Positions 40,288 through 49,469 are shown, counted from the stretch's first letter. The stretch is DNA of 64,000 nucleotides from Deinococcus malanensis (GCF_014647655.1 NZ_BMPP01000012.1:76157-140156); one strand, 5' to 3'. A program made the numbers and translations. Notes: generated by a model not told the origin, from the sequence alone.

Positions 40288-41355
40288 GTGCGCCTGACCC
40301 TGCAAGAAACGACCGACCCGCGTGTGTACGACGATGCGGTGAGATGCCTGCCCATTACCAGTGCCCTGCAGGGCTGGGGCTACGGCGAGGCAAGGCGGGC
40401 ACTCGGCCAGACCCCCGTGCGCTACCTGATTACCCGTGACGGACATACAGTCGGGGCCTTACAACTGATCCGCAAGCGGCTGGTTCCCGGATTCTCCACA
40501 CTGTATGCCCCGCGCGGGCCAGCCCTGGAGAGTCTGGACCTTCTGCCCGGCGTGGCCAACGCGGTGAAGAAGATCGCGAGGCCGACCGACGCCCTCCTGA
40601 AAATCGAGCCCCCGGTGCCGCTGCCCGCGAACGAGGACAGCCGCGCCATCCCTGAAAGTTACGGGCCGTTCCAACGCGCGTCCACCGAGCAGCCGGAGCA
40701 TACGATTGTGGCGGACCTGCGTCAGAACGAAGAGGAGCTGTTTGCCGGGCTGCACAGCATGGCCCGGCGCAATGTCCGCACGGCCCAGAAGCTTGGTGTG
40801 GTGGCCGGGCGCGACGACGACTTTGAGGCCTTCTGGGAGATTTTTACTGCCACCAACGAGCGGGCCAAGCTGGGCGCCTTCCCGCGCAAGTACTACGAGA
40901 CCATGTTGCGTGAGGGCAACGCCCACGGCGGCGAGGCTTATCTGGTGCTGGCACGTTCTCAGGGCAAGGCGCTGGCAGGCGGATTTTTCCTGGCCATGGG
41001 GAAGGGCACCTACTACCTGTTCGGCGGCAGCGTGCGGGATGACCGCGTGGACGAGGCTGGTCAGCCTTTCAAGGACGCCAAAGCGCCCGATGCCTTCTAC
41101 TGGAACGCCATGCTTGATGCCAAGCGGCAGGGGTACGAGCTGTTCGACTTCTGGGGCATCCCGCGCGAACTCGACGAGAGCAAGCACAGCTTCGGCGTCT
41201 TCAAGATGAAGCTCAAGTTCAGTGAGCAGCGCGCCTGGTACCCCGCCTATGATCTGAACCTCAATCCGGCTGCCCCGATGATCGTCAAGGCACTGCGCTG
41301 GCGTAAGACCCTGAACAACCTTCGCAAGCGGGGCAGCGCCGACGACGTGCTGTAA
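40288..41355 (+). CDS. FemX/FemAB-family peptidoglycan bridge aminoacyltransferase
   Basis: This 355-residue protein has two GNAT-like subdomains of the Fem family, with 'GLHSMARRNVRTAQKLGV' (about residues 155-172) and 'YDLFDFWGIP'-like 'GYELFDFWGIPRELDESKHSFGVFKMKLKFS' near the C-terminus. Fem enzymes add amino acids from aminoacyl-tRNA to lipid II. Deinococcus peptidoglycan has ornithine bridged by glycine, so glycine addition is a likely job; this is inference. The GTG at 40288 is chosen over an upstream ATG because of the TACAAT box. Confidence 0.88.
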   Translation: MRLTLQETTDPRVYDDAVRCLPITSALQGWGYGEARRALGQTPVRYLITRDGHTVGALQLIRKRLVPGFSTLYAPRGPALESLDLLPGVANAVKKIARPTDALLKIEPPVPLPANEDSRAIPESYGPFQRASTEQPEHTIVADLRQNEEELFAGLHSMARRNVRTAQKLGVVAGRDDDFEAFWEIFTATNERAKLGAFPRKYYETMLREGNAHGGEAYLVLARSQGKALAGGFFLAMGKGTYYLFGGSVRDDRVDEAGQPFKDAKAPDAFYWNAMLDAKRQGYELFDFWGIPRELDESKHSFGVFKMKLKFSEQRAWYPAYDLNLNPAAPMIVKALRWRKTLNNLRKRGSADDVL

Positions 41356-41597
41356 CCCGTCATCCTGGGACGGAGTTACTGCGGCTGCCTGAAAAGCGGA
41401 AGTTGGCTCCGCGCTCGGCAGTGGCCTGGGCTGGTTCAGGCAGGTTCAGGTGCGTCTCGCGGCGGGCCGGGTTCTGCTGTGGCTGCCTTTGCCCACCACA
41501 CCGGCATGAATGTGTGAGTGAGCCGTAAGGCATGAGCGCCTACAGTAGAGAAATCTTCGTTCCCATCCCAGGACCCTGATTCCCGCGAGAGGCCCCC

Positions 41598-42488
41598 ATG
41601 AAACGAGCGTTACTGACCCTTTGTCTGTTCCTGAGCCCGGCTTTGGCCCAGCAGGGCCCTGCGGCCTCGTCCACCCTGACCGGCATTCGCCTGACTGCAG
41701 GTGCTGTCCGGGTAACGGACGCGGGCGCGACACGCGAACTGGGCCAGTACCTGAACACGCTGGCCAAAGGCCAGGGAAGTGGCTGCCAGACAAGCGAGTA
41801 TCTGGTCTGGGACAATCCGGACCTGGCCGAGCAGATCAGCAGCGATCTGGCAGCGGCGTTTGAGGCCCGCAAGCTGATGTTCAAGACCCTGAGTGAGGAA
41901 GAGGAGGGGGAAGCCTACTCACTTTCATTCCTGCTGACTCAGGCACCCGACCGCTTTGTGGGCCTGCTGTTCATGGATTCCGAGAGTGTGGTGCTGGGCT
42001 GGTGTCAGCTGAAAGCAGCGCCTCAGGCTCACAAGCCTGCGCCAGCAGCACCGGCACTTGCGCCAGCTAAGCCTGCATCAGCCCCCAGTGCCGCGCCGCA
42101 GGGAGGCCAGCAGCCTGGCAGCGTGCCCAGGCCGGGGCACTACCGCGGGGAACTGCTGGGGGATTTCAAAGGCAACGCCATCAGCTTTCAGGTGGCGGCT
42201 GACGGCAGGACCATCAGCAACGTGCAGATGACCGGGTACTGGCGGTGCAGCGACTCGCTGAGCAATACCACCTACAAAACCAGTCCCCGGCTGGTCAGCA
42301 CCTATGGCGCCATGCCAGGAACCGTACCGGTCAAGGCGGGGCTCTTTTCTGCCGAGGCCAAGCAGCCATATCTGCTCTGGAATCTCAGTGGCCGGTTCGT
42401 GACGCCGACCACGGCGCAGGGCACGTTTATGGTTCAGTCAAATGACTGTACGTCCTACAAGCTCACCTTTACGGCGACCCGACAGTAG
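41598..42488 (+). CDS. Secreted protein of unknown function
   Basis: I do not recognise the family. The 296-residue product has a signal peptide (residues 1-17, cleaved after ALA). A first domain to about residue 135 is followed by a Pro/Ala linker (about 140-170), and the C-terminal beta-rich domain has two cysteine-containing turns ('GYWRCSDSLSN' and 'QSNDCTSYKLTF') that may form a disulfide. A GAGAGG ribosome site lies five bases upstream. It ends convergently with trmD. Confidence 0.75.
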   Translation: MKRALLTLCLFLSPALAQQGPAASSTLTGIRLTAGAVRVTDAGATRELGQYLNTLAKGQGSGCQTSEYLVWDNPDLAEQISSDLAAAFEARKLMFKTLSEEEEGEAYSLSFLLTQAPDRFVGLLFMDSESVVLGWCQLKAAPQAHKPAPAAPALAPAKPASAPSAAPQGGQQPGSVPRPGHYRGELLGDFKGNAISFQVAADGRTISNVQMTGYWRCSDSLSNTTYKTSPRLVSTYGAMPGTVPVKAGLFSAEAKQPYLLWNLSGRFVTPTTAQGTFMVQSNDCTSYKLTFTATRQ

Positions 42489-42575
42489 GGCCGGGGGATG
42501 CACCGCACCTTGGTTGACCCGCGCCCCCGCTTTCGAGGCCACACACCCTTGCGAACAGGTTTCTGAAGGCGCAGT

Positions 42576-43382
42576 TCAGGATGCTGGCCCGGCGGTCGCC
42601 GGACGCCGCTTGCGCTGGCGTTTGACCGGAGCGGGCGGAGCACCCCAGACGTTCAGGTCTTCCTGGCTTACCCCAAGCTCCAGCAGCGTTGCCGTGTCCT
42701 GTGGCGTGAGGCCAGCATGGGACAGCAGATCCGGGCGTCGCCTCCAGGTCCGTTCCAGAGCCTGCGCCCGGCGCCAGGCCGCGACTGCCGCGTGGTTGCC
42801 GCCCTTCAGGACCTCCGGAACGGCTTGACCCTGCCACTCAGCCGGGCGGGTGTATTCCGGATAGTCCAGCAGTCCGCTGCTGAAGCTGTCGGTCTGGTGG
42901 GATTCGGGATCGCCGAGTACCCCGGGCACCAGGCGCGCGACCGCCTCGAGGACGCAGGCGGCGGCGGCCTCGCCTCCCATCATCACGAAGTCTCCGATGC
43001 TCAGTTCACGTGTGACCAAGCCCTCCACCCGGGCATCAAAGCCCTCATAGCGCCCGCACAGAAAAGCCAGATGCTGCCGGTCAGCCAATTCCTCAGCCAC
43101 CTGCTGCGTGAAGCGTTGGCCCGCCGGGGTAAACAGAATCACTTCGTCGGCTGGGGGCAGGCTGCGCAGGGCGCGCTCCGCCACATCTACGCGGATCACC
43201 ATACCCGCCCCACCGCCATAGGGCGTGTCGTCAACCTTCTGGTGTCTGTTCTGCGCAAAGTCACGCATATTCACCAGATTGACGTCCACCAGCCCACGTT
43301 CCCGCGCCTTTCCGACAATGGCTTCGGCGGCAAACGGGGCGAGAAGTTCCGGAAAAAGGGTCAGGAACGAAAAGGTCAGCAC
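42576..43382 (-). CDS. trmD: tRNA (guanine-37-N1) methyltransferase
   Basis: This 268-residue SPOUT enzyme methylates G37 next to the anticodon and prevents +1 frameshifts. The knot carries '[33 protein letters not shown]' (about residues 112-144), and the N-terminus reads '[11 protein letters not shown]'. The 5' end follows rimM by 5 bases. It is last in the rpsP-khpA-rimM-trmD operon. The basic C-terminal extension ('KRQRKRRPA') is longer than usual. Confidence 0.96.
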   Translation of the reverse strand: MLTFSFLTLFPELLAPFAAEAIVGKARERGLVDVNLVNMRDFAQNRHQKVDDTPYGGGAGMVIRVDVAERALRSLPPADEVILFTPAGQRFTQQVAEELADRQHLAFLCGRYEGFDARVEGLVTRELSIGDFVMMGGEAAAACVLEAVARLVPGVLGDPESHQTDSFSSGLLDYPEYTRPAEWQGQAVPEVLKGGNHAAVAAWRRAQALERTWRRRPDLLSHAGLTPQDTATLLELGVSQEDLNVWGAPPAPVKRQRKRRPATAGPAS

Positions 43383-43388
43383 CTGAGC

Positions 43389-43973
43389 CTATTCCTCTGG
43401 GCCGTCCGTGGGGCCCTGCGCCACGATGTCCTCGTCGCTGTCTGCGTCCCCGTCATCACCCAGCAGTCCAGCCGGCGTCTCGCCAGTCAGGGTCAGAGAG
43501 GCTGGCCGACGCCCTTCCAGATTCACCAGCACATACGGCGCCTGGAGCGGCACAAACGATTCGCCCTCGGCATGCCTGACCACCAGCAGATCCTGGTGCC
43601 CCGAGTCCTCCACGTCCACCACTTCCCCCAGCTGCGTGCCCGCCTCATCCAGCACCCACAGGCCGCGCAGCTCGTGGTAGTAGTAGGTCCCCTCTTCCGG
43701 GGCGGGGAGGTCGCTGTCGGCGGCAAAGACGTTCAGGCCGCGCAGGGTCTCAGCACCCTCCCGCGAGGTGATGCCCGCCAGGTGGAGCGCCACGCCCGGC
43801 ACCAGAGGCTCGGCCCGGCGAACGCGCAGCCAGCCCCGGTCCTCGACATAAACGCGCGGCAGCTTCAGCACCTGTTCGGCGCTCCCCAGCACGTACAGCT
43901 TGACGGCGCCCTGAACCCCGTGGGGCCCCAGAAAATGGCCCAGGCGGGTGTGGTCGTCTCCGGGCCCGCTCAC
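43389..43973 (-). CDS. rimM: Ribosome maturation factor RimM
   Basis: This 194-residue 30S assembly factor has the N-terminal RimM barrel ('GHFLGPHGVQGAVKLYVLG') and the C-terminal PRC barrel, with 'YYYHELRGLWVLDEAGTQLGEVVDV' at about residues 96-120. A strongly acidic C-terminal tail (DDGDADSDEDI) is present. Its ATG overlaps the stop of the KH-domain gene by four bases (ATGA). Confidence 0.94.
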   Translation of the reverse strand: MSGPGDDHTRLGHFLGPHGVQGAVKLYVLGSAEQVLKLPRVYVEDRGWLRVRRAEPLVPGVALHLAGITSREGAETLRGLNVFAADSDLPAPEEGTYYYHELRGLWVLDEAGTQLGEVVDVEDSGHQDLLVVRHAEGESFVPLQAPYVLVNLEGRRPASLTLTGETPAGLLGDDGDADSDEDIVAQGPTDGPEE

Positions 43974-44209
43974 GCTTTGCGCGGCGCGTCCAGGTCAACG
44001 TTGACGCGCTCGCGGGGGTCACTCGCCGCACGAACCAGCGTGCGGATGGCCTGGATCACACGGCCCTGACGGCCGATGAGCCGGCCTTCCTCTCCCGGGG
44101 CGACGCGCACCAGCACCGTTGGCCCGCGCCTGGAAACGCGCACGAGCGACGGCTGGTCCACCACGCTCTGCGACAGAAACAGGGTCAGGTCCATAGGATC
44201 ACTCTTCAT
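43970..44209 (-). CDS. khpA: KH-domain RNA-binding protein KhpA
   Basis: This product of about 79 residues has one KH domain, with the GXXG loop in 'LIGRQGRVIQAIRTLV' (about residues 47-62). KhpA, often with KhpB/Jag, binds small and messenger RNAs and affects cell division and elongation in Gram-positives. It sits in the usual place between rpsP and rimM. The start may be at 44218, 44209 or 44194. Confidence 0.9.
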   Translation of the reverse strand: MKSDPMDLTLFLSQSVVDQPSLVRVSRRGPTVLVRVAPGEEGRLIGRQGRVIQAIRTLVRAASDPRERVNVDLDAPRKA

Positions 44210-44252
44210 GGGGCACATTCTAAGGTACGCTGGCGCCTTGCCACGGCATGGG

Positions 44253-44273
44253 AAAGGGCCCCCGGAGGGGCCC
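44253..44273 (-). terminator. Hairpin between rpsP and khpA
   Basis: On the minus strand GGGGCCC and GGGCCCC arms (44256-44262 with 44267-44273) are followed by only three Ts. It is a candidate partial terminator that would lower expression of the downstream genes relative to rpsP. Confidence 0.5.
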
Positions 44274-44296
44274 CATTCATATTGCAGTGGAAACGC

Positions 44297-44545
44297 TTAA
44301 GCGACCTTGACGCCCTGGGACTTGAGCAGGCGGCGGGCGGTCTGGGTGGGCTGGGCGCCCTGGGCAATCCAGTAAGCGGCGCGTTCAGTGTCCACCTTCA
44401 GGTAGGTCTCAGTGGTCTTGCGGGGGTCGTAGTGACCCAGGTTCTCGATGTATCCACCGTCACGGGGACGACGGGCATCCGTCACCACGATGCGGTAGTG
44501 GGGGTTGTGGGTGGAACCGAAGCGGGAAAGGCGAATCTTAACCAT
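44297..44545 (-). CDS. rpsP: 30S ribosomal protein S16
   Basis: This 82-residue ribosomal protein is recognised by '[21 protein letters not shown]' and 'IENLGHYDP'. It heads the operon rpsP-khpA-rimM-trmD and has an AGAGG ribosome site. A GC-rich hairpin separates it from khpA. Confidence 0.98.
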   Translation of the reverse strand: MVKIRLSRFGSTHNPHYRIVVTDARRPRDGGYIENLGHYDPRKTTETYLKVDTERAAYWIAQGAQPTQTARRLLKSQGVKVA

Positions 44546-44680
44546 GTCAAAGAACCTCTGGGGTGGTGGTGAGGGTAAAGCTCCCGCTTAGGATCACGGG
44601 GTCATGCGCCCGTCAGCAGCCAACCGGAAAGCGCACCGCAAAAGAGTATCAGACCGGCCGCCACCCCGGCAAGCACGGCG

Positions 44681-46321
44681 CTAGAATCCGGGCGACACCG
44701 GCTGGCGGTTCGAGCCCTGAATCCGGTTGAGCTGAAAAGCCATACGACCCGGACCGAACACCGGGCTGCCGCCGACGCGTCCCAGAGGCGTTCCCTGCGC
44801 CACCCGCTGCCCGGCGCGCACCTGTGGGTCCTGCAGCCCCAGATAGACCGTCACCGAGTTGGAGTGCTCGACCAGAACCACCCAGCCGAGGCTGGCATAG
44901 AACGTGGCGGCCAGCACGTTCCCGGCCTGCGACGCCACCGCCTGAGCGTCCTCAGGACCCTGCAGGACCGTCCACTGCGCGCCGTTGGTGCCGTAAGGAC
45001 TGCTGACCTGTCCGGAGCTGATTGGAAAGCCCTGCGGCCCACTCTGGACCGGCAGTGGAGCCAGGGCCGCCTCGACCCGGGTCTGCTCCTGCTGAACTTG
45101 CTGCCGGCGCGCCTCCAGGGCCGCCTGCTCCTGCTGGACCTGCTGCTGACGGGTCCGCTGGGCGGCGGCCTGGGCAGCCTGTTGTTGCTCTGCCTGTCGC
45201 CTTGCAGCCTCCTCAGACTGCCGCTGAGCCGCCTGCTGCGCAGCCCGGCGCTGCGCAGCCTCCTGCGCCTGCCGTTGGGCTGCCACCTGGGCCTGCCGCT
45301 GCGCAGCCTCCTGCGCCTGTCGTCTTGCTGCTTCTTCGGCCTGTCGCTGCGCAGCAAGCTGCCGGGCCCGTTCCTCGGCCTCCCGGCGGGCCTGTTCCTG
45401 CCGGGCCCGTTCCTGGGCGAGCCTCAACTGTTCGAGCCTGAGAGCTTCGAGCCGGGCCCGCTCCTGCGCCTCGCGGATGCGGCGCTGCTCTTCTTCACGG
45501 CGGCGGCGTTCCTCTTCCAGGCGGCGGCGGCGTTCTTCCTCCAGGCGGGTCCGCTCGGCCACGACCTGACCCACCAGGTGGTCGATGCTGCGCGCGGTCA
45601 GGGCCTGCTCAGCCTGGGTCTGGGCCGCCAGGGTCCGCTGGCCCTGCTCGGAGGCGCGCAGGGTCGCCAGCAACTGAGTCTGCTCCTGGCGCCGGGTTTG
45701 CAGTTGAGTCAGCGCTGCTTTCCGCTGAAGTTGCACCTCGCGCAGTGCACGGGCATTGACCTGCTGCTGCGCCTGCTGCGCCTGGAGCACCTGAACCTCC
45801 CCGCGCAGGGTTTCGATAATGCGGGTGTTGTGCTGGCCCGCCATGTTCGAATACTGCAGCCGGATCAACAGGTCGGAGAGGCTTGACGCCTGCGACAGCA
45901 GCTGCAGGTAGCGGCCACTGCGTTCCCGGTACAAGGCGTTGAGGATCTGCCGGACATCGTTTTGCAGCCGCGTGACCCGCGCCTCCGTGACCTGACGCTG
46001 GGCGGTGGTGTCACTCAGGGCCTGCTCGGCCAGGGCGGTGCGGGCATTGAGGGTGGCCACCTCGTTTTCCAGGTTGGTAACGCTGCCGGCCAGGGCGTCC
46101 AGGCGCGAGAGCGTCTCTTGCTGCTGGGTGCTGAGGTTGGCGATGCGGCTGCGCAACTCTTGCAGCTCACGGGCCTGATCCGCGCTCTGGGCGCGCTGCT
46201 GCTGCAGTTCGCTCTGCAACTGCTCCAGACGCTGGCTGGTGGTCTGGGCGGCGGCGCCCAGCAGCAGCGTTCCCAGAAGCAGACCCATCACGGGGCGGCG
46301 TCCCAGAAGGGTCCGGGTCAC
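44681..46321 (-). CDS. EnvC-like murein hydrolase activator with degenerate LytM domain
   Basis: This 546-residue secreted protein has a signal peptide (residues 1-25), long coiled coils to about residue 410, and a C-terminal M23/LytM-like domain from about 430. The LytM zinc ligands are missing: no HxxxD in the 'SSPYGTNGAQWTVLQ' region and 'RMAFQL' where HLHF is expected. EnvC is likewise inactive and works by activating amidases under control of FtsEX. It overlaps ftsX by four bases, which fits that role. Confidence 0.88.
   Translation of the reverse strand: MTRTLLGRRPVMGLLLGTLLLGAAAQTTSQRLEQLQSELQQQRAQSADQARELQELRSRIANLSTQQQETLSRLDALAGSVTNLENEVATLNARTALAEQALSDTTAQRQVTEARVTRLQNDVRQILNALYRERSGRYLQLLSQASSLSDLLIRLQYSNMAGQHNTRIIETLRGEVQVLQAQQAQQQVNARALREVQLQRKAALTQLQTRRQEQTQLLATLRASEQGQRTLAAQTQAEQALTARSIDHLVGQVVAERTRLEEERRRRLEEERRRREEEQRRIREAQERARLEALRLEQLRLAQERARQEQARREAEERARQLAAQRQAEEAARRQAQEAAQRQAQVAAQRQAQEAAQRRAAQQAAQRQSEEAARRQAEQQQAAQAAAQRTRQQQVQQEQAALEARRQQVQQEQTRVEAALAPLPVQSGPQGFPISSGQVSSPYGTNGAQWTVLQGPEDAQAVASQAGNVLAATFYASLGWVVLVEHSNSVTVYLGLQDPQVRAGQRVAQGTPLGRVGGSPVFGPGRMAFQLNRIQGSNRQPVSPGF
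45180..45420. repeat. Imperfect codon repeats encoding an Ala/Gln/Arg coiled coil
   Basis: Tandem, diverged repeats of about 21-24 bases encode units such as RQAQEAAQ in the EnvC-like protein (roughly residues 300-380). They could change length by slippage or recombination. Confidence 0.6.
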
Positions 46322-47181
46322 TCCAGCTCCTGCAGGTAGCGGCGAGTGGCGAACAGGCTGCCCAGCAGGCCGATCATGATGCCCAGCACAGCCACCCCCG
46401 AGAGCAGGGGCAGCAGAGTGACGCTGTCGGTGACCACCGGAAAGACGGGGGCCAGTTCCTGCACGCGACGGGCCAGGGTCAGGTACGCCGGAGTCAGGAC
46501 CGCCAGGGCCAGGGTGGCCGCCAGGACCCCCACCAGCAGGCCCTCGATCACGTGCGGCAGGCGGATAAAGCCGCGCGTCGCGCCCAGCAGGCGCATCACG
46601 CTGATTTCATTGCGCCGGGCATACATGGCCACCCGCACCGCGTTCAGGATGTTGAACAGCGTACCCAGCAGCAGCAGGCCGACCAGCGCGTAGCCGGCTC
46701 CGCGCACGGCGGTCAGGGTCTTAACCGTGGGGTCGACGTAGCCGGCCCCGTATTCCACATCCTCGACGCCGGGCAGGGTCGAGGCAGCCGCGGCCACGGC
46801 GCGCGAGTCCTCCACACGGTTGACGCGCATCCGCAGGGTGTCCGGGAAGGGGTTGCCGACCAGGGCCGCGGCGTCACGGGTATACGGTGAGTCGCGGGTC
46901 ATCTCTTCCAGCACGGCCTCGCTGCTGACCAGCCGGGCCTCGCGGACTTGCGGCAGGGCCCTCATACGTGACAGGAGGTCGGCGTCGTTGGCATCCGGTT
47001 TCAGGAAGGCGGCGACCTCAACCTGCGACTCAAGCTGCTGCAGGGTGCGGTTGACGTTGAGCGTCAGCAACAGCACGAATCCCAGCATCAGCAGGGTCAG
47101 GGTCATGGTGACCAGCGTGGACAGGGTGGCGGTCAGGTTGCCGCGCATGGCCAGCAGCGCCTGTCGGAAGTGGTACATCAC
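46318..47181 (-). CDS. ftsX: Cell division protein FtsX
   Basis: This 287-residue membrane protein partners the ATPase FtsE and transmits its cycle to periplasmic hydrolase activators. It has an N-terminal helix (about 22-44), an extracytoplasmic domain and three C-terminal helices, with 'RRNEISVMRLLGATRGFI' between the last helices as in FtsX. It overlaps ftsE by four bases on one side and the envC-like gene on the other. Confidence 0.93.
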   Translation of the reverse strand: MMYHFRQALLAMRGNLTATLSTLVTMTLTLLMLGFVLLLTLNVNRTLQQLESQVEVAAFLKPDANDADLLSRMRALPQVREARLVSSEAVLEEMTRDSPYTRDAAALVGNPFPDTLRMRVNRVEDSRAVAAAASTLPGVEDVEYGAGYVDPTVKTLTAVRGAGYALVGLLLLGTLFNILNAVRVAMYARRNEISVMRLLGATRGFIRLPHVIEGLLVGVLAATLALAVLTPAYLTLARRVQELAPVFPVVTDSVTLLPLLSGVAVLGIMIGLLGSLFATRRYLQELE

Positions 47182-47861
47182 AGGGCGTAGCCTCCGTACG
47201 GGTCGTCGCGCACCAGCTTGCCCTTGCGCAGCGTCAGGGTGCGGTGGCGGTAGGTCTCCACCAGTTCACGGGCGTGGGTGGCCACGATCACGGTGGTGCC
47301 GCGCCGGTTGACGCTTTGCAGCACCTTGAGCACCTCGCGGCTGTTGTCCGGGTCCAAATTGCCGGTCGGTTCGTCGGCCAGCAGCAGCGGCGGGTCAGAG
47401 ACGATGGCCCGGGCTATGGCCACCCGCTGCTGTTCACCCTGTGAAAGCTGCACCGGCAGGGCATATTTCTTATGTTCGAGCCCGACCGTCCGCAGCGCAG
47501 ACGTGACCCGTGAGGGCCACTCGCGCTGCGGCACACCCGTGACGCGCAGGGCGAAGGCGACATTGTCAAATGCGTTCAGGTGATCCAGCAGCAGGTTGTC
47601 CTGAAACACCGTACCGATCCGGCGGCGCAGCAGCGCGGTGCGCCGGCCACGGTAGCGCGACAGCGACTCGCCGGCGACCTGGACTTCCCCACGGGTGGGC
47701 AGGGCGCGCTTAAGAACCAGATTCATGAAGCTGCTTTTTCCGGCGCCGGAATGGCCTACCAGATAGACAAATTCTCCCTTGCCCACGTGCAGGCTTACAT
47801 CGTCGAGCGCCAGCGTGCGGGTGACGGGGTACTCCAGGGACACCTGCTTGAGGTCGATCAT
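47178..47861 (-). CDS. ftsE: Cell division ATP-binding protein FtsE
   Basis: This 227-residue ABC ATPase shows the Walker A 'GHSGAGKSSFMNLVLKR', the signature 'LSQGEQQRVAIARA' (LSQGE in place of LSGGQ) and the Walker B 'LLLADEPTGNLDP'. It starts at the ATG at 47861, where FtsE proteins begin with 'MIDLKQVSLEYP'; the frame further upstream is discarded. Divergent ctpA starts 135 bases away. Confidence 0.95.
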   Translation of the reverse strand: MIDLKQVSLEYPVTRTLALDDVSLHVGKGEFVYLVGHSGAGKSSFMNLVLKRALPTRGEVQVAGESLSRYRGRRTALLRRRIGTVFQDNLLLDHLNAFDNVAFALRVTGVPQREWPSRVTSALRTVGLEHKKYALPVQLSQGEQQRVAIARAIVSDPPLLLADEPTGNLDPDNSREVLKVLQSVNRRGTTVIVATHARELVETYRHRTLTLRKGKLVRDDPYGGYAL

Positions 47862-47984
47862 GCGCCGCCTCTGGGGGGCAGCGCGGACGGCAGGAATATC
47901 AGAGGCGATGGCATGCTCGCCGACCAGCATAGCCCAGGCATCCGAATGGGAAGTTAGACCTCATGGTGCCTCACCCCGGGCAGG

Positions 47985-47990
47985 TATCCT
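47985..47990 (+). promoter_or_regulatory. Leaderless-type -10 box for ctpA
   Basis: TATCCT, six bases before the GTG at 47997. Confidence 0.55.
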
Positions 47991-47996
47991 GACCGG

Positions 47997-49313
47997 GTGA
48001 ACCCTAAACGACTCACCATTGTTGCCGCCGCTCTGGCTGGCACGGCAGCGGTCGGTTACGCGCAGCTTGGCGGTTACACGACTGCCAACCTCGCCAGCAC
48101 GGCCTCCGGTAAAAGTCTCCTTGAGGTCCTGAACAACCTCAATCAGTATTACCTGTTCCCGGTGGATCAGGAGAAGGTTCTGCGCGGCGCCATTCAGGGT
48201 GCGCTGGGCAGCCTGAGCGACGAGTTCACCTACTACACCGAGCCGGCTAACAACGCCATCGACGCTCAGAACCTCAGCGGCGAGTTCGGCGGCATTGGCG
48301 TAACGCTGGTCGCCGCCAACCCGGATGGAACCGGTGGCAAGATCGACAACGTCTACCGCGGCGGCGCGGCCTCCGAGTCTGGAGTGCAGATCGGCGACGT
48401 GTTCGTCAAGATCGGCGACAAGGAAGTGCTGACCAGCAAACTCGACGAGATCGTTCGTCTGGTACGCGGTAAGGAAGGCACCACCGTGGACGTGACCTTC
48501 TCGCGCGACGGCAAGCCCTACACGGTCAAGATGGAGCGCCGCAAGGTCACCATTGTCAGCGTCGAGCAGACCGTTCTGCCAGGCAACGTGGGCTATATCG
48601 CCCTGAACACCTTCTACAACGAGAAGGTTAGCGAGCAGTTCCGCGCGGCCGTTACCGACATGAAGGCCAAGGGCATCACCAAGCTGGTGCTGGACCTGCG
48701 CGACAATGGCGGCGGTCTGCTGAACTCCGGCGTGGACGCCGCTGACCAGTTCATGCAGAGCGGTCCGATTGTCAGCCTGCGTGACCGCAGCGGCAGAACC
48801 ACGGTGTCCGGCACCGCGCGGGCCCAGGCCAGCGACTACACCGGAAAACTGGTGGTTCTGGTCAACAAGAACAGCGCCAGTGCGAGTGAAATCGTGGCCG
48901 GTGCGCTGCAGGACACCAAGCGCGCCACCGTGGTCGGGGAGCAGACCTTCGGCAAGGGTGTGGCCCAGATTCCGCTGACTACCAGTGACGGCGGCAAAGT
49001 GGCTATCGTCAACAGCGCGTGGCTGACTCCTGCAGGGCGCGAGATCCACAAGAAGGGCATCACGCCCGATGTGACCGTCAAGGACACCCGCTCGACGGTG
49101 CCCCTCAACTTCAGTGGTGCAGGCGCGACTCCGGGGCAGAAGATCACCCTTTCGGTCGCCGGGAAGCCCGTGACCGTCACGGCCGACAAGGACGGCAAGT
49201 TCACCTACACCGGTACAGTCAAGCGCCCGGTCAGGAGCACCGCCCAGGGTGAGGCTATGGTGGACCTTCAGGGCGACGCCATCCTGAAGCGTGCCGTCGA
49301 TCTCCTGAAGTAG
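47997..49313 (+). CDS. ctpA: C-terminal processing serine protease (S41)
   Basis: This 438-residue periplasmic protease has a signal sequence (about 1-22), a PDZ domain (about 90-175, 'GGIGVTLVAANPDGTGGKIDNVYRGG') and the S41 protease core. The catalytic Ser and Lys are in 'NSASASEIVAGALQ' and 'EQTFGKGVAQI'. It ends in a beta-rich extension of about 80 residues. CtpA-type proteases turn over envelope hydrolases in several bacteria, and here the gene faces ftsEX-envC, which is suggestive. The start is a leaderless GTG. Confidence 0.93.
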   Translation: MNPKRLTIVAAALAGTAAVGYAQLGGYTTANLASTASGKSLLEVLNNLNQYYLFPVDQEKVLRGAIQGALGSLSDEFTYYTEPANNAIDAQNLSGEFGGIGVTLVAANPDGTGGKIDNVYRGGAASESGVQIGDVFVKIGDKEVLTSKLDEIVRLVRGKEGTTVDVTFSRDGKPYTVKMERRKVTIVSVEQTVLPGNVGYIALNTFYNEKVSEQFRAAVTDMKAKGITKLVLDLRDNGGGLLNSGVDAADQFMQSGPIVSLRDRSGRTTVSGTARAQASDYTGKLVVLVNKNSASASEIVAGALQDTKRATVVGEQTFGKGVAQIPLTTSDGGKVAIVNSAWLTPAGREIHKKGITPDVTVKDTRSTVPLNFSGAGATPGQKITLSVAGKPVTVTADKDGKFTYTGTVKRPVRSTAQGEAMVDLQGDAILKRAVDLLK

Positions 49314-49326
49314 GCAGGACACCGCG

Positions 49327-49363
49327 GCGCCCGCCTTCCAGATCGGAAGGCGGGCGCTGTCTT
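49327..49363 (+). terminator. Terminator of ctpA
   Basis: Perfect 13-bp arms at 49327-49339 and 49345-49357 with a 5-base loop, followed by TGTCTT. Confidence 0.8.
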
Positions 49364-49469
49364 GCCTGGGTCGGCTGCTTCTGTCCGCTGTTCTATCGGT
49401 GCCCTGGTCCGCGTTCGACGGCAGCAGCCATCTCGTCACGGCCCATGTTTACGATCAGTTCAGCCCGTC

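Noticed and set aside
44700..44730. tRNA-like GGTTCGAGCCC sequence
   Set aside because: It lies inside the coding end of the EnvC-like gene and no cloverleaf can be drawn around it.
47961..49439. 492-codon minus-strand frame
   Set aside because: Antisense to the clearly real ctpA gene.
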